Shown here: one piece after another, positions 1-12,104 of the stretch | Numbering within the stretch: position 1 is the stretch's first letter | How the letters are laid out: every line of letters starts with the position of its first letter | Origin: Tanytarsus gracilentus | Taxonomy: Eukaryota > Arthropoda > Insecta > Diptera > Chironomidae | Assembly (NCBI GenBank): GCA_038502055.1 | Contig: JAXRKN010000045.1 | Span: forward strand, 8,979,501-9,043,500 | Length of the DNA: 64,000 bases | Direction of reading: 5' to 3' | Notes under the pieces: generated by a model | The model's database searches: none | Told to the model about the DNA's origin: nothing | Seen by the model: the letters and a program-made list of their open reading frames with translations, nothing else | Translations under genes and position numbers: made by a program

Positions 1-846
1 CGATGCGATTCTGTATTCCACATGAATTTCGTCTATGCACTAAAACCTCATAATGTTCCATTCGATGTTGCTCTTTAGTGTCATGTGCAAAGAAGAACAT
101 GCAACCCCTTGCTGAAATCTCACCCGAGACATGAGCTCGTGCTGATGTAAATTTTCTTCATATGCCTTATCGGTGAAAATTGCGTTTGAAACTCTTCGAC
201 CATGACTTGATGGCTCCCGGGAGAAATGACGAGCATCGCCAATGATGATCCAAAATTTCCGATTACCATCAACCCCTCTTCTAAACTTTTATTCTCATTT
301 GACTTCTACTTCTTATACTGATGCTGCTCTATCATAAACTTCTCTCTAAATTGAGTTGCAAAACAAATTTTAGGGAAGAAGCAAAAAAGTAATTTGAAGT
401 CGTTAGTTATTTCTTTTTTACTTTTGAAAATTTAACGTATTTTTAGATTTCAAATTTAACGCATAATAATTGTAAATCTAATTTTCTAAAACCGAATCAT
501 GAAGGTAAAATTAAGTTCTTAAAATTTATTTCAACTTACTATAGATAAATTCCTCTCAATTAACGTCGAAATAAAATTTAAAGCAATTCACGTGCAAACA
601 CTTAAAAAGCCAAAATATACTTTCCGTTTAAAATAATTTCCGACCATCATGTGGAAAAATCTAAGTATGGACAATTTGAAAAAATCAGTTAAAATTTAAA
701 TTTTTTTTGATCTTTCAATTTTTTTTTAAACTTCGTTAAAACTTAAATTTGAAATCAACATTTTTTTGTGTCCATGAGTGGAGAAACTCTTTTATGAGGA
801 TATGAAATGCTCTTTTTTGCCTCAATTACCTCAAACCTCTCTCAAA
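1..846. other. Intergenic, no gene recognised
   Basis: AT-rich sequence with a slightly more balanced first 330 bases. I read both strands and found no long open frame or family motif. The left part could be untranslated sequence of a gene outside the window, but nothing here shows it. Confidence 0.5.
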
Positions 847-1410
847 GGGTATTCGGCTGAATAGGTGGAGTTGAGTTTTAAAAAATGCGATTTAAAAATG
901 ATGTTTTTATTTTTCTGGATACATCTTGTATTAATTTCATTATGGATTATGAATTAAAGTTCCAAAACTGATTTTAAAATTAAACTTTTAGGTTCCTAAA
1001 AGTGTGCAGCCATTCAAAATGAAGATTAAAAATTTTGTTATAACTAACGTGAAATTCAATTTTAATTAATTAAAATTTAATTAAGCTTTGTGGAATTTTT
1101 TTATGATTTTTCTTACATAGTACAACTTGTACACTAACTAAAATTAAGTGTTTTTAAATTTATACTTAATTCATTTGATCCGTTTAGTCGATCGGCCAGA
1201 TAAAAAAATTTTCCGTGTCACATTAGTTAATTTTTGAAAAAATTTTCCTGCTTCATACCGAAAGTTTATGGCTGGTCTAAAAGTGTTATTAGAAAGCGGA
1301 GACCATGTAGAATTTAATAAAAAATAGTCTTATACGGCTTTGAAGCAAAATCTAAGGATAAACTCGATTTTTGTAATTACAACAACAACAATTTATTCAG
1401 CCGAATACCC
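847..1410. mobile_element. MITE candidate with 17-bp perfect terminal inverted repeats
   Basis: The left end GGGTATTCGGCTGAATA (847-863) is matched exactly in reverse complement at 1394-1410, giving a 564-bp unit. The inside is AT-rich and has no transposase frame, so it would be non-autonomous. Both ends abut an AAA trinucleotide, compatible with a 3-bp target duplication but too weak to assign a superfamily. A perfect 17-bp inverted match with mixed base composition is unlikely by chance at this spacing. The family is not identified. Confidence 0.55.
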
Positions 1411-3149
1411 AAAACTTGATCTCCATTGTGGCTAATGACGCAAGTTCTCTATTACAGGGAAAATTTTTGGTCAACGCAGTGAGGATATTGCTGAGCCAGC
1501 CGCCAAAGTTGATCCCTAAAGTACATTTGATGGTTAAGGGGATGTTGATATGCCACAACAGCCAATTTACCAAATATAAAATTTTATGAGTAATTTTTAA
1601 TGAAAGTGTTTGGGCAATCTATAAAGTCAATTACACGTGCGTAGTTACTTTTGGTAGAATTAGGAGTAGAAATAAAATTTTATTCTTCTCATCGTGCTAT
1701 AGAGGAGGAAATTTATCAGTTAATTAACTAAAATTGATCACATATCAAGCAAGGTCAATATCGACGAAAAAATGTTATTGATGCATTAATAAGATTGCAA
1801 AAGAACATGCTTTGAGTCCTTATGAGATTAGCAAGGGGCAGAAAACTCTGTTTTTAATAGTTTTTTTAATTTGTCAACATAAATTTTTAAAAAGTAAAAA
1901 ATATTTTTGTTAAATTAAGCAAAACGAGTTCTGAACCCTTCTATTCAACAAACAAGCACTTATTATCATATGGTTTATTACTCTATTGCATCATCATCAA
2001 TAACTTCATATCTCTCTCTTCAAGGCACATCTTGAGAACATTTGCCGAAATGCAATAAATTAAACATGCTTCAACATTCAAGTTCTCGCAATAGCTTTAA
2101 GAAAAGATGCTCTTTTGTAGGCCAAGCAATTCTCACATCAAAGACGCGCATGGTCAGTGCCATAAAAAGAGCTTATCATGCTTAACGAGAAACAAAATTG
2201 AGAGTGAACGAAAGAAAAATTTCTTCTTATTTAACGAGAAATTCAAATTTTACGTCAATACAAATTTTCCGAAATGTCGATTTGATGGAAAATTGAAATA
2301 CTCGGTGAGATAATGGCGATGAGAAGAATATTGCAGTGGGTCGATGTTTAAGGTATGAAGTCATTAGCATAAACAAACAAAATTTTGAGCCTAAAAATCG
2401 TCTTGGGGTGAAATTGATTTTTAAGAGGAAGAACATGAGCCGATTTTGGGTGACCATGGATGCGAGAAGCTTTAATGAGAAAATTTAAATTTCAGATGAG
2501 TTGCGAAAATTTAATAGTTTTTTAGAAATTGATATTTTAAATTCAATTCCAGGGAAAATTTACTGGAATTTAAACACTTAATTTAGTGATTCGAAAAATT
2601 CTGAAAATTTTCTTCATGATAAGCAAAATTCATTTACAATCCGTAACCTACATCAACTGTCGGATTTACTCAAACTTCTTGAAGATACTTTTAAAAGTTG
2701 AACGTTTTTCCTATTTACATTTTCTTTAGAAAAACATTCCTGACATTTCCTTTCAGTGTGATAATAAAATGCAACCTTGTTTACATACCGCCACAATCCT
2801 CAATCACTTCGCCACATTCCACCGCCAATCGAGATGATATAATTTCCTTCCGATACAAATATTTTTGCTCCTCGTACGATTTTCGCTTCTCTCCGCACCC
2901 ACTCTCGAGGTAAACAGCAGTTTCCTGTGAACGTGAGTGAATTTTATAATGAGAATGAAAAAAGGTATGAATGTGTTTTAAGATGTATCGACAATTGCTC
3001 TCTTTTTCATCCTCACGTCGATTTCTATGTAGATGATTGCGAATAAGTGAGGTAGAATGAGTGAAAAAGTGGTAAAATAAATTGAACCTGGAAATTGGAA
3101 AATTTGATTTTTTCCCCGTCATTTTAAAATATTGTAAAAATATATTTTT
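1411..3149. other. Intergenic, no supported gene
   Basis: Mostly AT-rich. A short non-AT-rich patch at 1458-1519 follows a good splice-acceptor-like tract and is open for 20 codons to a stop. It is too short to call a gene. Open frames near 2.1-2.5 kb and 2.7-3.1 kb show no family features. Confidence 0.4.
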
Positions 3150-3297
3150 GAGGAGTGGAACTTCGACTTTATTGAGAAATTAATTAAAATTGCATGCATG
3201 CGATAAATAAAATTAAACATCGCATGCATGTGAAAAGTCAAAATCGCATGCATGCGACAAAAGCTCAAAACGATTTTGTCTCATAGTTCCACCCCTC
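3150..3297. mobile_element. Small MITE-like inverted-repeat unit with GCATGC palindromes
   Basis: GAGGAGTGGAACT at 3150-3162 is matched in inverted orientation at 3285-3297 with one mismatch. Between them are three copies of a near-palindrome around GCATGCATGC (about 3192-3202, 3221-3230 and 3244-3257), each embedded in AT-rich spacer. The unit is about 148 bp and codes for nothing. It could be a very short MITE or a chance pair of inverted ends around a small palindromic array. Confidence 0.35.
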
Positions 3298-4045
3298 GAA
3301 TATTGCTGATACTTGATTTTATTCTTTCAGCACCTCCTCCACTCTCTCCCCATGAGGGTCATGATAAACATAACAAGATACATTGAGTGTTTATAGTTTT
3401 ATTTCTTGTTGACATATCAAAAAATGAGAAACTCTGTATGTGACTTTTGCTTATAATAGGGTTCTGATTTCACTCTTCGATCGACTATTCATCCAAACAG
3501 TGCCGTTTGTTAGTCGCACAATATCTTTTTCTAACTCACATTGAGAGAGGGACAAGATTCACGTAAATTGTCGCAATCTATTTTTATGCTGACAAGTGCA
3601 AAAAAAAATTGAGACGAGAAATAATAAAAAAATAAAATAAACTTCTTGACACAATTTAGAGTGTATGCGAGTTAAGTTGAAATCAAAAAACGGAAATGAG
3701 CAGGAATGTGATTAATTTTTTTTTCGTGAGTCAATTTTTGATAACCGATTATTTTCAAAATATTGCTAAGAGTAAAAAATAAGAATGATAAAGATAAGAA
3801 CTAGTTAAACCTGCTTTGAAGTATGTTTCTGTTATCATCAAATTTATTTTGATAAAAAATAATATTAAAAAATATTTCACGAAAACGAACCTCAATTTTC
3901 CAGGGAATAGATAAACCATCGGAACTGTGATAACAACATATAACTCATACAACAACATATATATAACTTCACATTTGAGTGATTTTCTAGTGTGAATTTA
4001 AAATTCAGCGAGTTAAGAGATTTGAGGAAATATTTAAGAAAAAAA
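3298..4045. promoter_or_regulatory. 5' flank of the dynamin-like gene with a possible TATA box
   Basis: AT-rich sequence upstream of the dynamin-like start. A TATA-like run (ATATATATAAC) lies near 3955-3966, about 80-90 bases before the chosen ATG at 4046. In such AT-rich DNA a TATA match alone is weak evidence. Nothing else is recognised in this stretch. Confidence 0.25.
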
Positions 4046-5997
4046 ATGTTAGACAAATTGATTACAGCAGTTAACAAATTGCAGAATGTCTTTAACACAT
4101 TGTCAATTGGAGAAAAAATAAACTGGCAATTACCTGAAATTGTTATGGTTGGAGCTCAGGTTAGAATTTATAGTAATTTTTTAAACTTTAAGTAGCAAAA
4201 AATAATTTGATGTTTCTAATAAAATAGAGCACCGGAAAGTCGTCAACTCTTGAGTCGATCGTTCGACATTCCTTCTTGCCTCGAGGGAAGGGAATTGTAA
4301 CACGATGTCCACTAATTTTGCAACTTATTTATTGCCCTTTAAACGATAAAGAATTTCGTAATGACATCGAAGGTACTGATGAAGCTGAGGAATGGGGTCA
4401 ATTTATGCATACACCACAAATTTATACTAATTTCGATGATATTCGAAAAGAAATTGAAAACCAAACCTTAAAAATTGCCGGCACCAACAAAGGAATTAAG
4501 AGCACGCCAATAACTTTGAGAGTGTATTCGCCAAAAGTGGTTAATTTGACTCTGGTGGATTTGCCGGGATTAATTAAGGTCGCTGTTGGAGATCAGCCTG
4601 ACAATATCGAAGTGCAGACATTGGAGCTCATTATGAAGTATATAAAAAACCCAAATTCAATAATTTTATCGGTTTCGTCAGCTGATGCTGACCTAGCAAC
4701 GAGTGAAAGTCTCAAAATTGCTAAGGAAGTCGATCCTGAGGGTAAACGAACGCTGGCGGTATTAACAAAATTAGATCGAGTTGAGAGTGTCGCGGACATT
4801 GCAGACGTTCTCACCGGTAATTTCAAGATTAAAATTCCGGTAAAACTAGGAGTGATTGGTATTGTGAATCGTAATCAAAATGAGGAGACGACAATTGAGG
4901 AGCAGCTGGAACTTGAAAAAGAGTTTCTTGAGAAAAATTTTCCTGACATCGCAAATCGTAATGGAATTCCATATCTCGAGCAAGAGTTGAGCAATTTATT
5001 GATAAAACACATTCAAAAATGTTTGCCAGCCTTAAAAGGGGAGATCACTAAAAAGTTAGAGCACTATAGACATATCACAAAGACTTGCGGGGAAGAAGTT
5101 ATAGACAGGAATCAAACAATATTGAAAATTTTGGGTCAATTTTCAAAAGATTTTTGTGATACAATTGATGGTGTTTCCAATAGATTCAACATCTATCCAG
5201 GAACTTTCGTAGGAGGTCCGGCATTAAGGAAAATAATTGATGAAAAGTTTTCCAAAGAAATTAGAGGCATTCAAGTGAAATTAGCTGAAAAACAAATAAT
5301 TAATTCGTTAGATAAAATTGGCGGTTCTCGTCCCTTGGTTTTTGCACCGGAAATTCTTTTTTTCGAGATCGTTAAGGTTGAAATTGAGAAACTTCGAAAC
5401 CCATCACTAGGATGTGCTGAAAATATTCGACACGAAATTGAGAAAGTTGTTCACATTCTCATCCAGTCGGAGACAAGCGAACAACACTATGCGAAACGAT
5501 TTCCAATTCTAGCGCGAAGAATAAGCGATGTTATCATAAAGTTAGTAGCCGAAAGAATGCCAGGAACGCTTGAGTTGATTGATACGATCATTGAGATGGA
5601 GTTAGCAAGCATCAACACGAACCATCCTGATTTTTCAGTTAAGGAAGTTATGAATGAATATTTGCTTGTGCAAGAAAAAAGAAGCAATACAGAAACGTTT
5701 CAACTTGGCAAGAAAGAAATTGATGCGATTGTCATTGAGAAATTAATTGTGGAATATTTTTCTCTTGAAAAGAAGAAAGTGGAAGATTCGGTTCCGAAAT
5801 GTATCATGTACAAACTCGTCAATTTTGTAAAGGAAAATGTACATAACGAACTGCTTACCAAAATTGACAGGAATGAAGAAGGTTTACTTGTCGAATCTGA
5901 AGACATTGCAAAACAACGCAAAGAAGCGAAACTAATGACGGAGGCACTGCGTAAAGCTGAACAAACAATTGATGACGTTTATGATAGTGCAGTTTAA
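4046..5997 (+). CDS. Drp1-like: Dynamin-related GTPase, Drp1-like (mitochondrial/peroxisomal fission family), two exons
   Basis: Exons 4046-4159 and 4228-5997 (68-bp GT..AG intron) encode about 627 residues. The intron splits the P-loop: exon 1 ends VMVGAQ and exon 2 begins STGKSS, restoring the dynamin GxQSxGKS motif (residues 36-44). Further GTPase motifs are GIVTR (60-64), DLPG (149-152) and TKLD (218-221), followed by the stalk, with an INTNHPDF segment typical of Drp1, and a C-terminal GTPase effector domain with the SEDIAKQRKEA signature. The ATG at 4046 gives MLDKLITAVNKLQNVFN, aligning with the Drp1 N-terminus; an upstream in-frame ATG (3992) would add 18 residues. Known Drp1 proteins are about 700-740 residues. 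This one is shorter mainly because the variable segment between stalk and effector domain is cut to roughly 30 residues. All catalytic motifs are intact. Drp1 oligomers constrict mitochondria in the cytosol. The divergence suggests a paralog rather than the main gene. Confidence 0.85.
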
Positions 5998-8900
5998 AAT
6001 TTGAAAACTATTTAAATATTTAAAATAAATAAATTCATGCACGTTTCACAATGAAGCCATAAAATTAATTTGACGCAGTGAATGTGAAAAATTTGAATAA
6101 GCCACACAAAAAAATATGAGCGAGTATCAATAAATCATATTTTATTCATTTTGATTTTATGCAAAAACTGAAATAATTTTTTCATGTAATCGCAATTTTA
6201 ACCACTTAAAAATTTTCATTTGCAATTAGGGCTTGTGCTCGAAAGCAGTGACACGTTTTGGGGTTAAAATAATTTTCTCCACTCAATTTTAAAATTAACT
6301 TTGTGTAAAAAAACATATGTTGATTAATTTTGAATTTTTCAATAAAATGTAAATGAAAAATTTCCGATCACGAACGATTAAATCCGGAATTAATGTCGAT
6401 ATTATGTAAATTTTACACCCCCTGCACATTCACCAATAAAGTAATGTATAAAATTACGATATTTCAATTTAATTGATGGTTCGGTACAATAAATTATTGC
6501 CGAGATGGAAATACGATTTCTCGTATTTTTTACAACCTCGTATCGAAGCACTAAAAGCAAAAAAGTTTTTTTGCCTTAATTTCCTCTTCCAATTGATTTA
6601 TTTTAATTATTATGGGAGAAAATTTTCTTGCGATAATAATTAATTAAGACGAGGGTTATGCGAAATTGTAAAAAATATAATTTGTAGGAAATTTTAGTTC
6701 CAAATGAATTAATCTTTTTTTTTGCTATGATTAGGGTTTGAGAGAAAAAGCTCTCGACAGAAATTATGAAATGATTTTCCAAATCTTTATTATTCAATTG
6801 AAATTTCCAAATTCACCTCATCTCGATGAAGCCTCAAAAACAACTTTTCAACTTATAATTGCATTAGAAAAGTTTATTTTAGCAAAAACTTTCTCCAGTT
6901 TAAACTTTAATTATGAAATGATTACGGATAGAGTTTACGAATGCTAGAGAAAAGATTTTTAGGAAAGAATTTTTGAAAAATCTTCGCAAACGTTGATGAC
7001 ACCATGCAATAAAATGTTTAATATGAAACCAACTCAAATAACTTTAGCTGAAATGATTCATCAACTTTTAGCGCTCACAAATAAATTGAAATTAGTTCCA
7101 TGAAAATAAAGCAACTTTTTACTGGATTCATTCACACTAATACAATTCACAAATAATTCACTTCGCATGAATCATTATGCTTTCAGCTTCAGTAAAACTC
7201 AAATTTTATTAAATTGCACTCCAACAAACTTTCTATCATATCAGAGGAACTTCCAGGAAGGTCATGAAAACCTTTTCAAATGATTTTCCAATCTCTCTTC
7301 AACACAAAACTGCAAACCCATTTAGTTATCAAAAATAAATTCCCTCTTTCATTTTGCCTTAACAACGAGACATCACCAGCAAAAGGGTCACATTTGTGTG
7401 TACTTTATGAAACCGGAGAAGGACATGAAAATAATTATGATCTGCTGCCAGCCGAATGCTAGGATACAACAGTCATTGCCCAAACAATTTCATTTCTGAG
7501 GAAAATCATCCTCTCTTACTCGATTTTTGTGCTTTTGTTGCAAGGGTTGGAATTTGAGTTTTGAAATTAAAATTCAGTTTTCATAGATTTTAAATTTAAT
7601 TCATCAATTAATTTATAATTTTAACACCAGAGTGTTCAACCCCTTGAATAATTTCTTTATTTCACACACAATGTCTCTTCATTATAACACAAGCAGAACC
7701 AGCAGACAACAACAATAATAACTACCATTCTCTGCCTTTCATGAAAAGCTTCTTAGTCCTCATAAAGTCACACAAAATTTTTCCTTCTCTATCTCCAATT
7801 TCGCCTGTTTGCTCTCTCTCTCTCACTGCATGTTGGAAAATCATCTTACAACTTTTCTCTCTTTTCCTTTTGAACATAAACTAAGGATGTTGTTGTTGCT
7901 CTTATTATTGCTGTTGTTCATTCTTATGTCAGCATTTATTTTATTGAAAATTATTTTCTCCTTGGTAGAAGATGATGAAAGGAAAGAAGAAAAGTTTATT
8001 TCGAAATGCCTTTTGTTTCGATAAGGAATTTGGAAACGAAAATGAAAGATGAAGGCATTACTAAACTTTTTTTCTCTTACTCAATTTTTGGCTGAGTTTT
8101 TTTTGGCAGTAGATCGAAGCTTTAAGTTCATTTTCACATGGAAGTTTATTTTGTGGTTGAATTTCTTCGAAGAAAATTATGTCAAAGTGCTCTCGAGTTG
8201 AGACGTTCCAAGGCTATCATGTAAGATGATATGTGTCTGTTAGGGGGGATGTCAGGAATACTCATAACATTATTGACTCAGGATCAATGTACATAAGAAA
8301 AAAGGTTGCGAGTGTATTAAAAATATTAATTTGGAAATTTTCCTAGATACAAAATTTTTTTGCTCATTTAATTTCAAATTCTTTCAATAAAATTCCCATT
8401 TTACTTGCAAACTTTAACTCTCGAACTTCATTTTGCTAAATTTTTATGTCGAAAAGGCTCATTTGAGTTCTAGATTATTGTTGCAGAAAAAAAAGTAGTA
8501 AAGTCTCATTTAAACTTTTTCTTTCCCCCTAAAGACTTTAATACGGATGAAGTTTTCCTTTTTTTGCACAGATCCATTGAATAATTTTCTTTCTCAACTC
8601 CTCACCCACCATAAAATCCCATTCTATACCTTTTTTGACATTCTCCAGGTCTTAAAAATAAATTGGATGTATTTAGATTTTATTTTACATCATTTAGAAA
8701 AAGGGAATAATTTTCAGGAAACTATGCGGAACAAAGAAAACCAATTAAAGTAATAAGATTTTAGCAAATTAATTGTCAGACTGGGATTGAGTCGAAAGTT
8801 GTGTAGTAGCGAAATTTTAATGAAGAAAAAGTTTTAATTAGCTCAAGAAAAAAAATTTAAAAAAATAATTTTGAGAGTGAATCGTTGCAAAATATTTTAA

Positions 8901-10704
8901 AATTTTAACTAATTAACAACCCCCGGAAAAATCTTAATGAATTCACACCTTTCCATACACGACAATCTCCATTTAATAAATTGAATTGAATTAATTTCAA
9001 AATCAACCCTTTAATCTCCATCTCAAGTTTCCACAACGAATTTCCTTAATGACAATCGCAGAGCGATGAGAAGATAAAATTATTTCTCATTTTCACTTAA
9101 AAGCGTCATTGACAAAAACCACAAAACTACTTATTGATATCTTGTTAATGCTTTCCATCTCAACCTCAAGCTTTTTCTCTCCGTTGAAAGCCACAAAATT
9201 GCAAAGTTTAGCTTCCACTTCGAACTAACCACTTTTCACAAGGAAAAAGATAAAAACAATTGCACTGATTGCTAATAAAAGTAGCACACAACACATTAAA
9301 AAGAAGTGGAAACTGAACTAAATAACTCTTCAACAAAATTTCTCTGTTTTATCTTTTCATCTCGAATTTTAAGGGGTTGTGGTGATGGTCAAGGAATGCT
9401 AAATTATTTTTTAAATGTAAAAATTCAAGGGGCAAGAAACTTGGGAGTTTATTTTTATTTTTTAATCATCACTGGATATTTTGAAAATCCATCTTTTAAA
9501 TAAATCTAGCTTTGATTGTGGATTTCTAAGAAAAACTAAAATCTTTGACGTTCAATCTCAGTTCTGATTTCTCTGAAAAAACTTTATGATTAATTCCCAA
9601 GAAATATTTTCTAAAATCCTCGCAAAACTTTCCATCCATTTCTCTCGATGAAATTTAATGAAAACTTTTTCATCTCTCTCTTTCTCTTCGATTCGATTTC
9701 AATCACTTTAGAGCACACAAAATCCGACAGAAAAGTGTCAAGCGCTGGCAAATGAACAAATTTAAATAGGTATCGAGAAATCAACACAACAAAGTTTTTT
9801 TTTCTGGCTGCTTCAATTTCAATACACATTTGTACTCAAATTGCTCGGAACGATGCATTTGCATTATTTATCCTCGCTGAATGCTCCTCTCTACTGATGC
9901 TACGTGCGGTTGCAAAGCCATAAATAAATTTCGCTGTATTCCGAGATAAAATTCGAAATTTGTCATTTGCATGCAAGGCGAAAGTCGACCGTGGGAGAAT
10001 GGTGAGATTGCAAGGAGGTTTATCGGAGAAAGGATGAGATTGTGCAGAACAAATTTGCATAAGGAGGTTCCGCGTTGCTCTCTACACAAAAATCCATTCG
10101 ATAATTTTATTTATTGGATAATTGACTTTTAATAGCACACAATGCCATTATTAGCTCTCACTTTGCTGCATTTTAATGCAACCCCTATAAATGACATTGC
10201 AGATGCGAGAGATGATGGCGAAAAATGAACCAGCGGGTAGTTGAAAGTAAACAACTTCAGTGCGAGGCTTGAAACATTTTTAATTTGTAACTCTAAATTA
10301 TCTGACAGAGTTACAACCCCTGAATTTATTGCAGTTATTGTGCAATAATTTAAAAACTGACAGTTTTAATTAATTTGACATGCTTAATTCCAGACTTACC
10401 ACCCCTTTCTTATTCACTCGATTAAAAATGATGACGGTGTAACCGAATGGCTTTTTAGGCATGCGGCGGTGGTGGAAAAGATTGCAAATTTCATTAGCAT
10501 TGACTAAAGGTGGAAATTTACGGTGCGGTTTTGATGGTGGATTACATTCCTAGCCACTAAAGCCAATTTTATCTACTCCGCTGTCTATTTTGTTCCCCAT
10601 GATGGAGTGGGCGTCGCTTCTCGTGACAACTTCCACCACTAGCATTGCTGCTGTTGCTGTGCGATGAAATGATTTATTCTGCAAACAGGAAATATCTGAT
10701 GGTC
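5998..10704. other. Intergenic; no gene recognised
   Basis: The start holds the dynamin-like 3' UTR, with AATAAA-type signals near 6022-6030. The rest is AT-rich with only short random frames. A more balanced patch at about 9835-10090 has three exact ATTTGCAT octamers (9857, 9965, 10053) and may be regulatory. No tRNA, rRNA or transposase frame was seen. Confidence 0.5.
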
Positions 10705-10714
10705 CATTACCTCC

Positions 10715-11025
10715 GGTTGAGCGTCACCGGTCTTACAGAATTTTGTGCACAATTTTATGCAGAAAATGTGCACAAAAATTGTGCAGAATTGTGCAGAATT
10801 TTCTGCACAATAATATTTATGACACAAATGTGCACAAAAAATGTGCATAATAATTGTGCACTATAAAAAATTGTGCACAAAAAATGTGCACAATTTTCTT
10901 CACATTTTTGTGCACAATTTTCTGCGGAATTTTCTGCATAAAATATGTGCACAAAAATATTAGCAAAAATTTAAAAAAAATTAATCTTAGATAAAAAAAT
11001 TAAAAATATACCTAACACCAATAAA
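10715..11025 (+). repeat. Left terminal inverted repeat of the foldback element
   Basis: Dense GTGCACAA / TTTTCTGCACAA motifs on both strands, after the conserved tip containing GCGTCACCGG. It ends in an AT-rich tail with TTAATCTTAGATA, matched inverted near 11595-11605. The many GTGCAC palindromes mean each arm could also fold on itself. Confidence 0.75.
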
Positions 11026-11564
11026 AAGTGGCTGCCGAATATTTATATTACTGGATCTTATATCTCCAAGATAAATTTGATGAAACATCAATGAAACCCG
11101 TATATAGGAGACTCGCAGATTGAGTTAGACAGTTAAGGCACTGCGAACTTGCGTTCTATTGTAAAAAAAAATTGGAGAAAGATCAATTTAAAATGTGTTA
11201 TATCATCACTTTGATCTTTCCGGCACTGTTATAGCTTAATAACAATCCGACTGAGCTATCCTAACGATAAGCGAAGCGCGATCGTTAGGTTAGTGAGGGA
11301 GTGAACTGTATGATCTTTTTGGGCCCCTTGGGGGGCCGGACGCGATTATCACAGGAGGGGGTTTGGGGGGCGCCTGGACGCCCCTCCAAAATGATCATAT
11401 TGATTCAATAAATCAAAGTACTTTGTAAATCAAATCACTTTCCTATATTCCTCAAAACTAATTTTCTCAAATGATTTACCTTTTACACAAAGTTTTATAA
11501 AGACAATATTGCACAAATGTGTTTTATTCCAAAAAACTTTTCTTGGAGATAAAAATTCCGGCGG

Positions 11565-11896
11565 GTTAAAGATATATTTTTAATTTTCGTATCTAAGATT
11601 AATTTTTAAAATTTTTGCTAATATTCTTGTGCACATATTTTATGCAGAAAATTCCGCAGAAAATTGTGCACAAAAATGTGAAGAAAATTGTGCACAATTT
11701 TTTTTGGTGCACAATTATTATGCACATTTTTTGTGCACAATTTTTTATAGTGCACAATTATTATGCACATTTTTTGTGCACATTTGTGTCATAAATATTA
11801 TTGTGCAGAAAATTCTGCACAATTTTCTGCACAATTTTGTGCAAATTTTCTGCATAAAATTGTGCAGAAAATTCTGTAAGACCGGTGACGCGGAAT
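11565..11896 (-). repeat. Right terminal inverted repeat of the foldback element
   Basis: Reverse complement of the left arm, with small internal copy-number differences in the GTGCACAA array: an additional TGCATAATAATTGTGCA block lies near 11712-11732. Such gains and losses of internal units are typical of foldback arms. Confidence 0.75.
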
Positions 11897-12104
11897 CATT
11901 ACCTCCCCTGTTGCTCGATGTCGGAAAAGCTTGATTTGTGTAAAATGTAAAATTAATTGAATCCTTTTTCGATACTTTGTAGGACTTGATTTTGTGGGGA
12001 AGTACTCTTTTTCTTTTATTTTATTGAAATGCTAAAAGATCAATTTAAAAATTATTACTATACTAGTGAAGTTTTGAGTTAAAACCAATAGTTGGTATAT
12101 TCCT

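Larger units (their letters stand above)
10715..11896. mobile_element. Foldback-type DNA element with long repetitive TIRs and 10-bp target duplication
   Basis: The 10-mer CATTACCTCC occurs at 10705-10714 and again at 11897-11906, directly flanking the unit, as expected of a target-site duplication. Just inside, GCGTCACCGGTCTTACAG (10721) is repeated inverted at the right end (to about 11893). The inverted repeats run roughly 310-330 bp each and consist of irregular GTGCACAA/TTGTGCA motifs. The approximately 540-bp centre has no transposase. Long, internally repetitive TIRs with a 9-10 bp duplication are the hallmark of foldback elements and related Mutator-like non-autonomous elements. The superfamily is inferred; the boundaries are well supported. 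Confidence 0.8.

Noticed and set aside
3424..3436. TGAGAAACTCT as an end of a second mariner-type MITE
   Set aside because: No inverted partner within about 1 kb, and the terminal TA is missing.
10639..11934. Cys/His-rich frames (MHIFCAHLC type) on both strands
   Set aside because: They are translations of GTGCACAA arrays in the foldback arms and occur on both strands symmetrically.
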